A stretch of 64,000 bases of DNA, from assembly GCA_023701385.1 (NCBI GenBank), contig JAMPXC010000005.1, positions 42,747 to 106,746 of the forward strand, read 5' to 3'. The notes under the pieces were generated by a model. The model was not told the DNA's origin. It searched no databases and was given only the letters and a program-made list of their open reading frames with translations. Below are positions 38,882-48,713 of this stretch, in pieces. A program made the position numbers and the translations under genes. The stretch's first letter is position 1. The number at the start of each line of letters is the position of its first letter. This stretch comes from Pseudobdellovibrio sp. (lineage in GTDB: Bacteria; Bdellovibrionota; Bdellovibrionia; Bdellovibrionales; Bdellovibrionaceae).

Positions 38882-39883
38882 TTGCGAATGTCTAACACTC
38901 AGATTTCGTCGAATATTTGGTTCGAAGCCAGTGCACCTTCTAATATTGCGCTGATCAAGTATATGGGTAAAACCGATACGGTAAATAATCGCCCAACAAA
39001 TTCGTCGTTATCATGGACTTTAAATAACTTAAGAACTTTCGTACGTATCAAACAAAACGCTGATCTTAAAGAAGACCAGTGGAACCCGTTTGTGCGTAAT
39101 GATTTACGCCCGATCGATTTATCGGAAAAAGGCAAAAAAAAGTTTTTAGATTTTTTTGCAAAACTTAAAGCTGAATTTAAACTGACTGGCTTTTTTGAAA
39201 TCGAATCAGCCAATAACTTTCCATCAGATTGTGGTCTTGCAAGTTCAGCAAGTAGTTTTGCAGCGTTGACCTTAGTGGCTCACCAATTCGCTGGTGCTCG
39301 TTACTTACCAAAAGAATTAGCCAAGCTTTCACAAAAAGGTTCTGGTTCTTCTTGCCGTTCGTTTTTTACGCCTTGGGCGCTATGGCATGAGGCAGGCGCT
39401 GAAGAAATGGCTTTACCCTTAAAAGATTTAAAACACATGGTGATCTTATGTGATGAAACTAAAAAAGCTGTTTCATCAAGCCAAGCCCATGTTCAGGTAT
39501 TAACTTCTGATTTATTTAAAGGTCGCCCAGAGCGCGCCGCAGATCGTTTGCAAAAACTAGTGACGGCTTTACGTAAACCAGAAGGCCAATGGAAAAATAT
39601 TTTCGAAATCTGCTGGAATGAATTCTGGGATATGCACACGCTGTTTCACACATCAGTGCCGGCTTTTATGTATTTAAACGGCGATGGCTTTTCAGCGTTA
39701 TCACAAATTCTAGAGATGTGGCATCAGGACGGAGATGGCCCGATTGTAACGATGGATGCAGGAAGCAATATTCATTTGTTGTTTAGAAATAACCAACCAG
39801 ATGCTTACGCCAAATATCAAGAGCATTTTAATAACCAATTTAACCTATGGACTGATAGCGGATACCAAATCCGTAAAGACTAA
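38882..39883 (+). CDS. mvaD: Diphosphomevalonate decarboxylase
   Basis: PSNIALIKYMGKTD, NNFPSDCGLASSASSFAAL, GSGSSCRSFF. Met at 38888 also possible. Confidence 0.93.
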   Translation: MRMSNTQISSNIWFEASAPSNIALIKYMGKTDTVNNRPTNSSLSWTLNNLRTFVRIKQNADLKEDQWNPFVRNDLRPIDLSEKGKKKFLDFFAKLKAEFKLTGFFEIESANNFPSDCGLASSASSFAALTLVAHQFAGARYLPKELAKLSQKGSGSSCRSFFTPWALWHEAGAEEMALPLKDLKHMVILCDETKKAVSSSQAHVQVLTSDLFKGRPERAADRLQKLVTALRKPEGQWKNIFEICWNEFWDMHTLFHTSVPAFMYLNGDGFSALSQILEMWHQDGDGPIVTMDAGSNIHLLFRNNQPDAYAKYQEHFNNQFNLWTDSGYQIRKD

Positions 39884-39885
39884 CT

Positions 39886-40791
39886 ATGAATAATTCTGAG
39901 ACGACTTTAAAATCAGATTGGACAGTTCAGGTTCCGGGTAAGTGGATCTTAGCCGGTGAACACGCTGTTCTTCGCGGATCACAGGCAATTGTGTTTCCGT
40001 TAAAGTCTCGTTTTTTAAGTCTTTCGTATTTTAATACCGCATCAGAATTTAAAATTCATATCGCCGGGATCTGTGCTTCTGATCTAGAGATGATTATCTG
40101 GTCAGTGGTTGAACGTGCGATGAGTGAGTTAGGAATTAAACGCTCTGACCTTAAGGGTGACCTTAAGATTTATTCGCATATTCAGTTTGGTGCTGGTATG
40201 GGGGCTTCGGCAACTCTTGCAGTGGGTTTAACTTTATTCTTTCAACACTTAGGTGTTTTAAAAACTGATCCGTTCTTATTTGCTAAAAAACTAGAAGATT
40301 TATTTCACGGCGAAAGCAGTGGGGTGGATGTGGCTGTTGCGCTTCATCAAAAACCGATGATCTTTGAAAAAAACAAAGAGAATATCTTTTTTGATTTAGC
40401 AAAACTTCCGCTTTTATATTTATCGTACACAGGCCAACGTGGTGTTACGAAAGACTGTGTAAATAAAGTCAAAAACTTGATCTCTGAAAAGCCTGAACAG
40501 GGGCAAGCGATCGATGAACGTATGAAAAAAGTGGTGCAAGATTTTATCAAAGCCCGCTTTGAATGGACACAAACCGAGTGGATTGAACATTTAAATATGG
40601 CGCAGAGCTGTTTTGAAAGCTGGGATTTGGTTCCTTCAGCGGTGCAAAGCCATATGCAGCAACTTAAAAAGGCCGGTGCTTTAGCTTGTAAATTAACCGG
40701 CTCTGGCAGTGGTGGTTATGTTTTAAGTTTATGGAATGAAAAACCAACTTCACCTGAATTAACTTCTGAACTTATTCCTGTATTTTTATAA
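39886..40791 (+). CDS. Mevalonate kinase-like GHMP kinase
   Basis: VPGKWILAGEHAVLRG, GAGMGASATLAVGL, GESSGVDVAVAL, KLTGSGSGGYVLSL. Confidence 0.88.
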   Translation: MNNSETTLKSDWTVQVPGKWILAGEHAVLRGSQAIVFPLKSRFLSLSYFNTASEFKIHIAGICASDLEMIIWSVVERAMSELGIKRSDLKGDLKIYSHIQFGAGMGASATLAVGLTLFFQHLGVLKTDPFLFAKKLEDLFHGESSGVDVAVALHQKPMIFEKNKENIFFDLAKLPLLYLSYTGQRGVTKDCVNKVKNLISEKPEQGQAIDERMKKVVQDFIKARFEWTQTEWIEHLNMAQSCFESWDLVPSAVQSHMQQLKKAGALACKLTGSGSGGYVLSLWNEKPTSPELTSELIPVFL

Positions 40792-40803
40792 TTGGATTAC
40801 ACC

Positions 40804-41499
40804 ATGAGAAAATTAGTTATTATCCCAACCTACAACGAAATCGAAAACATGAAAGCGCTTTTGCCAGTGCTTATGAAATTAAAACAGCCATTTGATGTTT
40901 TAGTTGTCGATGACAGTTCGCCAGATGGCACAGCTAAATTTGTCGAAGAGTATGCTAAAACTGAACCGCGCGTTCATGTTTTAGTACGTGGCGCAAAACA
41001 AGGTTTAGGTAAAGCTTACTTAGCTGGTTTTGATTGGGGCTTAAAAAAGGGCTACGACGTTTTAACTGAAATGGATGCGGATTTTTCACATGCACCATCT
41101 CACTTAGATGAAATTCTAGCGCTGATTGATCAACACGATGTGGTGATTGGTTCACGTTACGTTCCAGGTGGCGGCACAGTAAACTGGGGCTTAATGCGCA
41201 AGATTATCTCGCGCGGTGGAAGTTTATACTCTCGTATTATCTTAGGTTACCCCTTACGTGATTGGACGGGCGGATTTAACTGCTGGAGAAAAGAAGTTTT
41301 AGAAAAAATTAACTTATCTGGTATTCGTTCAAATGGTTATTCATTTCAAATTGAATTAAAATATAAAGCTTTAAAAAATGGTTACAAAATTCACGAAGCG
41401 CCGATCATTTTTGAAGATCGCCGTGTTGGACAAAGCAAAATGTCTTTAAAAATTGTTTTAGAGGCGTTCTATAAAGTTTGGCTGATTAAGAGCTACTAG
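40804..41499 (+). CDS. Polyprenol (dolichol-phosphate-mannose synthase-like) glycosyltransferase, GT2
   Basis: KLVIIPTYNEIENM, VLVVDDSSPDGTAKF, MDADFSHAPSHLDEIL, VGQSKMSLKIVLEA. Confidence 0.93.
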   Translation: MRKLVIIPTYNEIENMKALLPVLMKLKQPFDVLVVDDSSPDGTAKFVEEYAKTEPRVHVLVRGAKQGLGKAYLAGFDWGLKKGYDVLTEMDADFSHAPSHLDEILALIDQHDVVIGSRYVPGGGTVNWGLMRKIISRGGSLYSRIILGYPLRDWTGGFNCWRKEVLEKINLSGIRSNGYSFQIELKYKALKNGYKIHEAPIIFEDRRVGQSKMSLKIVLEAFYKVWLIKSY

Positions 41500-42502
41500 A
41501 TTTCTTAAATTGCGTCGGACTCAAACGACGCGACAGATAACGCACAATATTTCTAAAGGCGCGTACGATCCAAATTGTATCGTGCTTGCGGGTAATTTTT
41601 TGACCCCAGTGTTTTGAGCCCGGAAGTAACCAGTAAAAAAACGGCAAGAAAATTCGGCGTGGAAACCAGCGTTTAAAATAATAGAAAAACTCAGCATCAA
41701 AACTAGCTGGCACCCAAAGCGGTGGTCGCTCAGTACGAATCACATTGTAGGTCAGTTCTGCAATAGATTGCGGTGTTGAAAGACTGCGGTTTTTAAGGCT
41801 CGCCACAAACGGAATCATATCGTTGTACATATCTTGATAGGGGCGCTCATGCGCGTTTTCTGTTGCTTTGTGCTCTTGTGAAAACTTAATACGTGAATGT
41901 TGTTGCGAGTGAATAAAGCCTGGTTGAACAAGTGATACGTCAATACCAAACGGGCGCAGTTCGTACCATAAAGCTTCCATAGCGCCTTCAAGGGCGTATT
42001 TAGAAGCCGAGTACGAAGACATCGTTGGAAAAGCTAAAAGCCCGCTGACTGAGGAAATATTGATGATTTTACCTTTGCCGTTTTTACGCATTTTAGGAAG
42101 TAACATGCGAATAAGGCTTACCGGTCCAAGATAGTTTTTTTGAATATGCAAAAGATCGTCTTGGTCTTTAGTTTCTTCAAGCGATGAGCGGTAGCAGATA
42201 TCAGAGGTATTAATGTAAATATCAACGCGGCCCCAACGTTCAAAGATTTTAGCAACTGCGGTTTTGCGGCTTTCTTCGTCGACTACATCTAAGGGCATAA
42301 CCCAAACGTGGTCGCTTTCAGTAATATGGGGCGTGATATTTGTCAGTTCGCGGGCGGTGACCACGAGGCGATATTCAGAGTGTTCGGATAATAATTTAGC
42401 TGTGGCAACGCCCACTTCTGAGCTGCCCCCGGTTAGCAAGATTACAGGTTTATAATCTTGCGTTGGTGTCGCAAACTTATACCAGTAAATGTATTTATAC
42501 AT
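41486..42502 (-). CDS. Short-chain dehydrogenase/reductase
   Basis: VILLTGGSSEVGVATAKLL, NISSVSGLLAFPTMSSYSASKYALEGAMEAL; start at internal Met 42502 avoids overlap. Confidence 0.92.
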   Translation of the reverse strand: MYKYIYWYKFATPTQDYKPVILLTGGSSEVGVATAKLLSEHSEYRLVVTARELTNITPHITESDHVWVMPLDVVDEESRKTAVAKIFERWGRVDIYINTSDICYRSSLEETKDQDDLLHIQKNYLGPVSLIRMLLPKMRKNGKGKIINISSVSGLLAFPTMSSYSASKYALEGAMEALWYELRPFGIDVSLVQPGFIHSQQHSRIKFSQEHKATENAHERPYQDMYNDMIPFVASLKNRSLSTPQSIAELTYNVIRTERPPLWVPASFDAEFFYYFKRWFPRRIFLPFFYWLLPGSKHWGQKITRKHDTIWIVRAFRNIVRYLSRRLSPTQFKKSSSS

Positions 42503-42530
42503 ACCAGGTATAAGTTTACTCCTATGAGTT

Positions 42531-43292
42531 TTATTGTCGATGTTTTTTAATTTCCCAAAAAGAAATGGCCGCTGAAACGCTTGCGTTAAGCGATTCAATG
42601 CTGTGGGTCGGGATATTGATAAATTTCATTTTTTTCATCTGTTCTGATTCGAGACGAAGCCCTGGGCCTTCTTCGCCTAGCCAAATACGTAAATCTTTGG
42701 GCCATTTTTGAGAGGCAATATCAGCACCTTCAAGTTCTAAAGCGAAGTTTTCTCCGGTGATCGGAAGTTCGTTTGTCTTAAGACCTGCCGTATAAAAATC
42801 AGCTTTTAAAACAGCTCCAGCAGAGGCTTTGACCGCGTGCGGAAGAAAAGGGTGGCAGGCTTCCTGAGTCAAAATTATTTTGTTGATTCCAAACCCCACA
42901 GCCGAACGAGCTAAGGCACCTAGGTTACGTGGATCGCCCACGGGAAGTACAACTTCAATGCCTTCTGGTTTTTCTTTTAAATCAATCGTTGGAAAGTCAT
43001 CGGCTTCAAGCACGAATAACGGGTAGTGTGTACCTAATACGTCTAATTCGTTAAATAGCTCTTGCGATAGAGTGATCGTGTTAAACGGAAATTTCGCTGT
43101 GTATTTATCTGAGCAAACCACTAAGTGAACTTTAAAATTTTTATTTTTTGTTTTAGTGAATTCTTTAATAAGTTTATCACCCATTAAGAAAAATAATTTA
43201 TGCTCTTTAATGCCTTTAGCAGAAAGTAATAAACGCAGTTTTTTAAACAGCGGATTATCTTTAGAAGTAATTGTTTGCTCGTTGTGTCTCAT
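42531..43292 (-). CDS. TrmH/SpoU-family RNA methyltransferase
   Basis: VVLPVGDPRNLGALARSAVGFG, IWLGEEGPGL, IPTHSIESLNASVSAAI. Confidence 0.93.
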   Translation of the reverse strand: MRHNEQTITSKDNPLFKKLRLLLSAKGIKEHKLFFLMGDKLIKEFTKTKNKNFKVHLVVCSDKYTAKFPFNTITLSQELFNELDVLGTHYPLFVLEADDFPTIDLKEKPEGIEVVLPVGDPRNLGALARSAVGFGINKIILTQEACHPFLPHAVKASAGAVLKADFYTAGLKTNELPITGENFALELEGADIASQKWPKDLRIWLGEEGPGLRLESEQMKKMKFINIPTHSIESLNASVSAAISFWEIKKHRQ

Positions 43293-43301
43293 TAGGCCAC
43301 C

Positions 43302-44210
43302 TTAGAACGAATCGTTAAGAAGAATATCATTATCTTCTTCTTCAGGAAGTGGCGCGTTTTTGATTTTTTTGAAAATCACTAAGCGTCTGTGGTTTTCTGT
43401 TTTTGGTAAGTCGTAAGTGATATCCGCTTTTAAGACGAAGTACTCAGAAAATTTTTTTAAAGCTTTTTCGATCTCTGGATCAACGCCAGGACCTTTCATG
43501 AAATACACTTCGCCGCCTTCTTGCAGGCAGCTCATGGTGTTTCTTAGCGTGTTAGAGATATCTTCGACAGCGCGAGTGATCACGCCATTGACCGGATACA
43601 CGAAGTGTTCGTTGATATTACGGCCAATAATATCCAAGTTTTCTAATTTTAAATCTTCGCGCACTTCTTTTAAAAATTCGACGCGCTTTTGTACGCCTTC
43701 ACCTAAAAGAATTTTTTCTTTCGGAAATCTAATCTTAAGTGGGATACCTGGAAAGCCAGGTCCTGTGCCTACATCGATTAATGGAAATTTTAATTCCGTA
43801 AGTTCAGTTAAGATTAGGCAATCGATGAAATGTTTAATCGCTACGTCTCTTAAGTTTAATAGACGGGTAAAGTTGCGGTTTTCCTGATTTTTCATCAGCA
43901 GTTCGTAGAAACGCGCTAATTTCATACGCTCTTCATGGGAACATTTGAAGTCGTGATTGCGAAAGATATCGTATAGGCGGTCGTTGGCTTCTTGGGCAGA
44001 GAAGATCTGGTCTGGCTTTTTATGCTTACCTTTAAGATCTTCGTGCGAAGTCTTGGCCATTTTTGATGCATTACGAGCCTTGTAAGGGCTGTAGTTTTCC
44101 TTATTTTTGTGCGCCACGATATTTCCTTTAAGGCATTGTTCATAGCACAGGGCTAAATGCTTGAAAAGACTTAAATTATTTAGAATAATAGCGGCATGGT
44201 AAATCAGCAT
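43302..44210 (-). CDS. rsmG: 16S rRNA (guanine527-N7)-methyltransferase RsmG
   Basis: [53 protein letters not shown]-terminal extension in the track probably over-long. Confidence 0.93.
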   Translation of the reverse strand: MLIYHAAIILNNLSLFKHLALCYEQCLKGNIVAHKNKENYSPYKARNASKMAKTSHEDLKGKHKKPDQIFSAQEANDRLYDIFRNHDFKCSHEERMKLARFYELLMKNQENRNFTRLLNLRDVAIKHFIDCLILTELTELKFPLIDVGTGPGFPGIPLKIRFPKEKILLGEGVQKRVEFLKEVREDLKLENLDIIGRNINEHFVYPVNGVITRAVEDISNTLRNTMSCLQEGGEVYFMKGPGVDPEIEKALKKFSEYFVLKADITYDLPKTENHRRLVIFKKIKNAPLPEEEDNDILLNDSF

Positions 44211-45224
44211 TTAATCGATATTAAGCAAAAGGCCCTAAAAGATTTTCACGCAGCTAAAAACTCACAAGAGCTGTATCAGTTTAAAGTTCAGTATTTGGGT
44301 AAAACCGGCGCTTTAACTGAGGCCATGAAAATGATGGCGACTCTTCCAAAGGAAGAAAAGCCTCTATTTGGTAAACAAGTTAACGAAGTTAAAGCTGAAT
44401 TAGAAACGGCCTATACGGGTGTTGAAGCGACTCTGCAAAGAGCTGAAATCGACGCTAAAATGTTGAATGAAAAGTTAGATTTAACTTTATCAGTTAACGC
44501 TCACGAGATGGGGCACGAACATCCGATTTACAAAGTCACAAACGAGATTTTCTCGATCATGGCACGTCTTGGGTATTCATTACGTACGGGTCCGTTGATC
44601 GAAAAAGATTACTACAACTTTGAAGCCTTAAATATCCCGCCAGATCATCCGGCGCGTGATATGCAAGATACTTTCTTCGTTGATGAGACACACGTTTTAC
44701 GTACGCACACATCTCCGATTCAAATTCACTCTTTAGAAAATGAAAAACCACCTTTACGCGTGATCGGCACAGGTCCGGTATTCCGTGTAGATAGCGATAT
44801 TTCTCACTTGCCGAACTTTCACCAGATTGAAGGTATGTGTGTAGATAAAAAAATCTCGATGGCTGATTTAAAAGGAACGATCTCATTTTTCGTGCGTGAG
44901 TTCTTTGGTCCCGGTTTAAAAACTCGTTTCCGGCCAAGCTTTTTCCCCTTCACTGAACCTTCGGCTGAAGTTGATTGCTCGTGCCCGATTTGCAAAAGCA
45001 AAGGGTGTTCACTGTGCAAACAAACGGGTTGGATTGAAATCGGTGGTTGCGGCTTAATTAATCCGAAAGTTTTTGAAAGTGCAAAAGTGCCTTATCCTGA
45101 GTGGCAAGGTTTTGCGTTCGGTTTCGGTGTTGAACGTATGGCGATCATTAAATACGGCGTTGATGATATTCGTCACTTCCCGAAAAATGATGTTCGTTTT
45201 TTAAAACAATTTTCTCAGAACTAG
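44196..45224 (+). CDS. pheS: Phenylalanyl-tRNA synthetase alpha subunit
   Basis: [53 protein letters not shown]. Confidence 0.98.
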   Translation: MVNQHLIDIKQKALKDFHAAKNSQELYQFKVQYLGKTGALTEAMKMMATLPKEEKPLFGKQVNEVKAELETAYTGVEATLQRAEIDAKMLNEKLDLTLSVNAHEMGHEHPIYKVTNEIFSIMARLGYSLRTGPLIEKDYYNFEALNIPPDHPARDMQDTFFVDETHVLRTHTSPIQIHSLENEKPPLRVIGTGPVFRVDSDISHLPNFHQIEGMCVDKKISMADLKGTISFFVREFFGPGLKTRFRPSFFPFTEPSAEVDCSCPICKSKGCSLCKQTGWIEIGGCGLINPKVFESAKVPYPEWQGFAFGFGVERMAIIKYGVDDIRHFPKNDVRFLKQFSQN

Positions 45225-45261
45225 GGTTTAAGCGTCGTGCTGAAAGCACGCAAAGGTATTT

Positions 45262-47706
45262 ATGAAAATTTCTTTACAATGGCTAAATGATTTCGTTGAT
45301 GTCACTGAGTTCTACACAAACACGCAAACGCTTGCGGATTTATTAACGCGTGCGGGTCTTGAAGTTGAAGATATTCAAAATAAAGCGAAAGACTTAAATA
45401 ACGTAGTTATTGGTCACATCACAGTTAAAGACAAACATCCTAACGCGGATAAATTATCTTTATGCCAAGTTGATATCGGCGGCGGTAAGATTGAACAAAT
45501 CGTTTGTGGCGCACAAAATCACAAACAAGGTGATAAAGTGATCGTGGCTCTTCCGGGAGCTGTGCTTCCTGGAAACTTCGCGATTAAAAAAGCAAAAGTT
45601 CGTGATGTTGAATCAAACGGTATGCTTTGCTCGTACAAAGAACTTGGTCTTGCGACTGAGTCAGATGGTATTGTGATTTTACCAGCTGATGCGCCAGTGG
45701 GTGAGTCGTTCGCAAAATACGGCGGCCATGACGATATTATTTTTGAATTAAAAGTAACTCCGAACCGTGCAGATTGTTTATCACACTATGGTTTAGCTCG
45801 TGAAATTGGTTGTTTGTTAAATAAACCAGTTAAGAATCCTGAAGTGCAAAAGAAGTTTTCTTCTGAAAGCACAAAAGCTAAAATTAAACTGACAGTTGAA
45901 AATTCTGAACTATGCCCACGTTACTGTGGCCGTTATATCACAGGCGTTAAAATCGGTGATAGTCCTGCTTGGTTAAAACGTCGTTTAGAATCAATCGGTA
46001 TGAATTCAATCAACAATGTCGTCGATGTAACAAACTACGTGATGCTTGAAATGGGCCAACCCCTACATGCGTTTGATGCCAACCTTATCGGTAAACAAAC
46101 TGTAAACGTTCGTATCGCGCAAGTGGGTGAAAAATTTAAAACTCTTAAAGAGCAAGACGTAACGTTAAAAGGTGACGAATTATTAATTACTGATAGCAAT
46201 GGCCCTGTGGCTTTAGCTGGTGTGATCGGTGGATTACATTCAGGTGTTAGCGAGAGCACGACAAATATTTTCTTAGAGTCGGCTAACTTTAAAGCGATGT
46301 CTGTGCGTAAATCATCTCGCCAACACGGGATTGAAACAGATTCGGCGTACCGTTTTTCTCGCGGCGTAGATCCATCACAAACTTTTGAAATTATGGACCG
46401 TGCGGTAAACTTGATTTTACAAGTTGCTGGTGGTGAAGCGTTTGGTGATCATTACGACATCTATCCAAAACCAGTGACTAAATCTGCGATTAAGATCACG
46501 GTGCAAACGATTTCTGATCGTTTAGGTTACCAAGCAGATGCTAAGTTGTTTGAACAATACATGACAGGTCTTCACTGCAAAGTGGATAGAATTGCTGATG
46601 GGCAGTACCATATTACGCCGCCGTTATTCCGTTTTGATTTAGAGCACGATATGGATTTAGTTGAAGAGTACGCTCGCTTAAAAGGTTATGAGCATATCAC
46701 AGAAACTTTACCTACCTTTGCGGCAGAACCTGCTAAGCACGACGAGAAATACACAAGCGCACAAAAACTATCAACATTCTTACGTGGTGAAGGTTACGAT
46801 CAGGCGTTTAACTACGCGTTCTTATCAGAAAATGAAGAAAATAAATTTTTAACAAACGCTGATATTTTTAATAAACTGGGTCTTACAATGGATGCACAAG
46901 CGATCAAACTTCGTAATCCATTAAGTGAAGATCTAAATGTTATGCGCAGATCAATGATTTACCCGATCTGGAAAAATGTTCGCGAGAACTTCCATGCGGG
47001 AAATCACGCAGGCTCGCTATTTGAAATCGGTTCAACTTTTTCTAAAGTGACTGACTCTGTTCGCCCTGAAGTGGCTTACAAAGAAACTCGTAAATTAGTT
47101 TTAGCGGTTTGGGGTGAAGGTTTTGGTCTTTATTCTAAAAACTATCCATTAGTTTACAAAATTAAATCAACGTTAGAGAGCTTATTTCAAAGCTTACAAA
47201 TTTCAGCTTACACAGTGGCACCAAACGGTGATGCCCCTTCGTACCTTCATAAAGGTCAATGGGCTTCAATCGTCGTTGAAGGTAAAGCTGTAGGTTATAT
47301 CGGAACAGTTCATCCAGTTTTATTGGCTGATGAAAAAATTCGCGTGCCGGTAGCTGTGGCTGAGATTAACTTAGATTTATTATTAGCAGGTCAACCACGT
47401 CCGACGAAATTCAAATCGGTATCAGCTTTCCAACCAGTCGATCGCGATTTCGCATTTGTAATGGAAGCGGAAAAGCAAGTGGGTGATTTAACGAAAGAAG
47501 TTAAAAAAGCCGTGGGCGCAAATCTTCAGTCAATGACAGTATTTGATGTTTACACGGGTGATAAACTTCCAGCGGGACAGAAATCGGTCGCTTTACGTGT
47601 GCGTTTACACAGTCAAGATCAAGCTTTAACTGAGGCTGCGATCACTGAAATTTCGCAAAAAGTAGTCACAGCGGCGCAGAAATCTGTTGGAGCTAACTTA
47701 AGATAG
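45262..47706 (+). CDS. pheT: Phenylalanyl-tRNA synthetase beta subunit
   Basis: MKISLQWLNDFVD.., tRNA-binding domain, B3/B4, FDX-ACB C-terminal domain. Confidence 0.98.
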   Translation: MKISLQWLNDFVDVTEFYTNTQTLADLLTRAGLEVEDIQNKAKDLNNVVIGHITVKDKHPNADKLSLCQVDIGGGKIEQIVCGAQNHKQGDKVIVALPGAVLPGNFAIKKAKVRDVESNGMLCSYKELGLATESDGIVILPADAPVGESFAKYGGHDDIIFELKVTPNRADCLSHYGLAREIGCLLNKPVKNPEVQKKFSSESTKAKIKLTVENSELCPRYCGRYITGVKIGDSPAWLKRRLESIGMNSINNVVDVTNYVMLEMGQPLHAFDANLIGKQTVNVRIAQVGEKFKTLKEQDVTLKGDELLITDSNGPVALAGVIGGLHSGVSESTTNIFLESANFKAMSVRKSSRQHGIETDSAYRFSRGVDPSQTFEIMDRAVNLILQVAGGEAFGDHYDIYPKPVTKSAIKITVQTISDRLGYQADAKLFEQYMTGLHCKVDRIADGQYHITPPLFRFDLEHDMDLVEEYARLKGYEHITETLPTFAAEPAKHDEKYTSAQKLSTFLRGEGYDQAFNYAFLSENEENKFLTNADIFNKLGLTMDAQAIKLRNPLSEDLNVMRRSMIYPIWKNVRENFHAGNHAGSLFEIGSTFSKVTDSVRPEVAYKETRKLVLAVWGEGFGLYSKNYPLVYKIKSTLESLFQSLQISAYTVAPNGDAPSYLHKGQWASIVVEGKAVGYIGTVHPVLLADEKIRVPVAVAEINLDLLLAGQPRPTKFKSVSAFQPVDRDFAFVMEAEKQVGDLTKEVKKAVGANLQSMTVFDVYTGDKLPAGQKSVALRVRLHSQDQALTEAAITEISQKVVTAAQKSVGANLR

Positions 47707-47759
47707 GGATACGCTATATTAGATAGGTCTGCGAAGGCAGAACACAAAGGATTGTAACC

Positions 47760-48113
47760 ATGGCAGGACAAAACATCGGAAATTCAACAGTCACAAAAGC
47801 TGATATCGTTGAAAAAGTTTATGAGAAAATTGGTTTTTCTAAAAAAGAAGCCAGCGAACTTGTAGAGCTTGTGTTTAATTCGTTGAAAGAAACTTTACAC
47901 AATGGTGAAAAAGTTAAAATTTCAGGATTTGGTAACTTCGTAGTTCGCGGTAAAAGTGAACGTAACGGTCGTAATCCGCAAACGGGTGAGCAAATCAAAA
48001 TTTCAGCTCGCCGTGTTTTAACTTTCAGACCGAGCCAAGTTCTTAAAGCCATGCTAAATGGTGAAGAGTACGAACATCTCATCGGCAAAGAAGACGAGGA
48101 TGATGATGAATAG
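47760..48113 (+). CDS. ihfA: Integration host factor alpha / HU-family DNA-binding protein
   Basis: TKADIVEKVYEKIGFSKKEASELVELVFNSLKETL...GFGNFVVRGKSERNGRNPQTGEQIKISARRVLTFRPS. Confidence 0.95.
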   Translation: MAGQNIGNSTVTKADIVEKVYEKIGFSKKEASELVELVFNSLKETLHNGEKVKISGFGNFVVRGKSERNGRNPQTGEQIKISARRVLTFRPSQVLKAMLNGEEYEHLIGKEDEDDDE

Positions 48114-48675
48114 TAATAATCCGGACACTCCGAAAGAAAATGCTCACTTTGAAATTTTTCAAACTGAGTTTGAACTTCAATTAGAAGATAACTTTTTAAC
48201 TGAAGAAGCCCTTGAAAAAGAAGCTTCTGAACCCGTACGTAATCTTAAGGCTGAAGCAGAAGCTTTTCCTTCGGTTTTAGTTGATGATCAGCTTATGCAA
48301 GAAATCGCCTCGATTCCAGACCGTTTTGGTTTTAAAATCGGTGATGTGGCTGACCTCTTAGGAATCAAACAATATGTTCTTCGTTACTGGGAACAAGAGT
48401 TTGAATTATTAAAACCTAAAAAAGCTTCCAACAACCAACGCTTTTACACGAAAAAAGACGTCGAAAATGCGTTTTTAATCCGTAAGCTTTTATACCGCGA
48501 TAAGTTCTCGATTGAGGGGGCTCGCCAGGCTTTAAAAGACGTTAAATTCGTGGTTAAGAAAGAAAAAGACAAAGAAAAGGATTTTTCTTCTGTGATCCAA
48601 AAGATGGATTTTGTACAGGATCAGATCAAGAATTTCGTCTCTGAAATCAGAAAAACGAAGAGTTTTTTCAATTAG
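48103..48675 (+). CDS. MerR-family transcriptional regulator
   Basis: FKIGDVADLLGIKQYVLRYWEQEFELLKPKK; overlaps ihfA end; start in the ATGATGATG run near 48103 is uncertain (track start 48058). Confidence 0.9.
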   Translation: MMNSNNPDTPKENAHFEIFQTEFELQLEDNFLTEEALEKEASEPVRNLKAEAEAFPSVLVDDQLMQEIASIPDRFGFKIGDVADLLGIKQYVLRYWEQEFELLKPKKASNNQRFYTKKDVENAFLIRKLLYRDKFSIEGARQALKDVKFVVKKEKDKEKDFSSVIQKMDFVQDQIKNFVSEIRKTKSFFN

Positions 48676-48713
48676 CTTGTCCTTTTAGGGTAGAGGGCTT
48701 ATCACAGTCCTCT

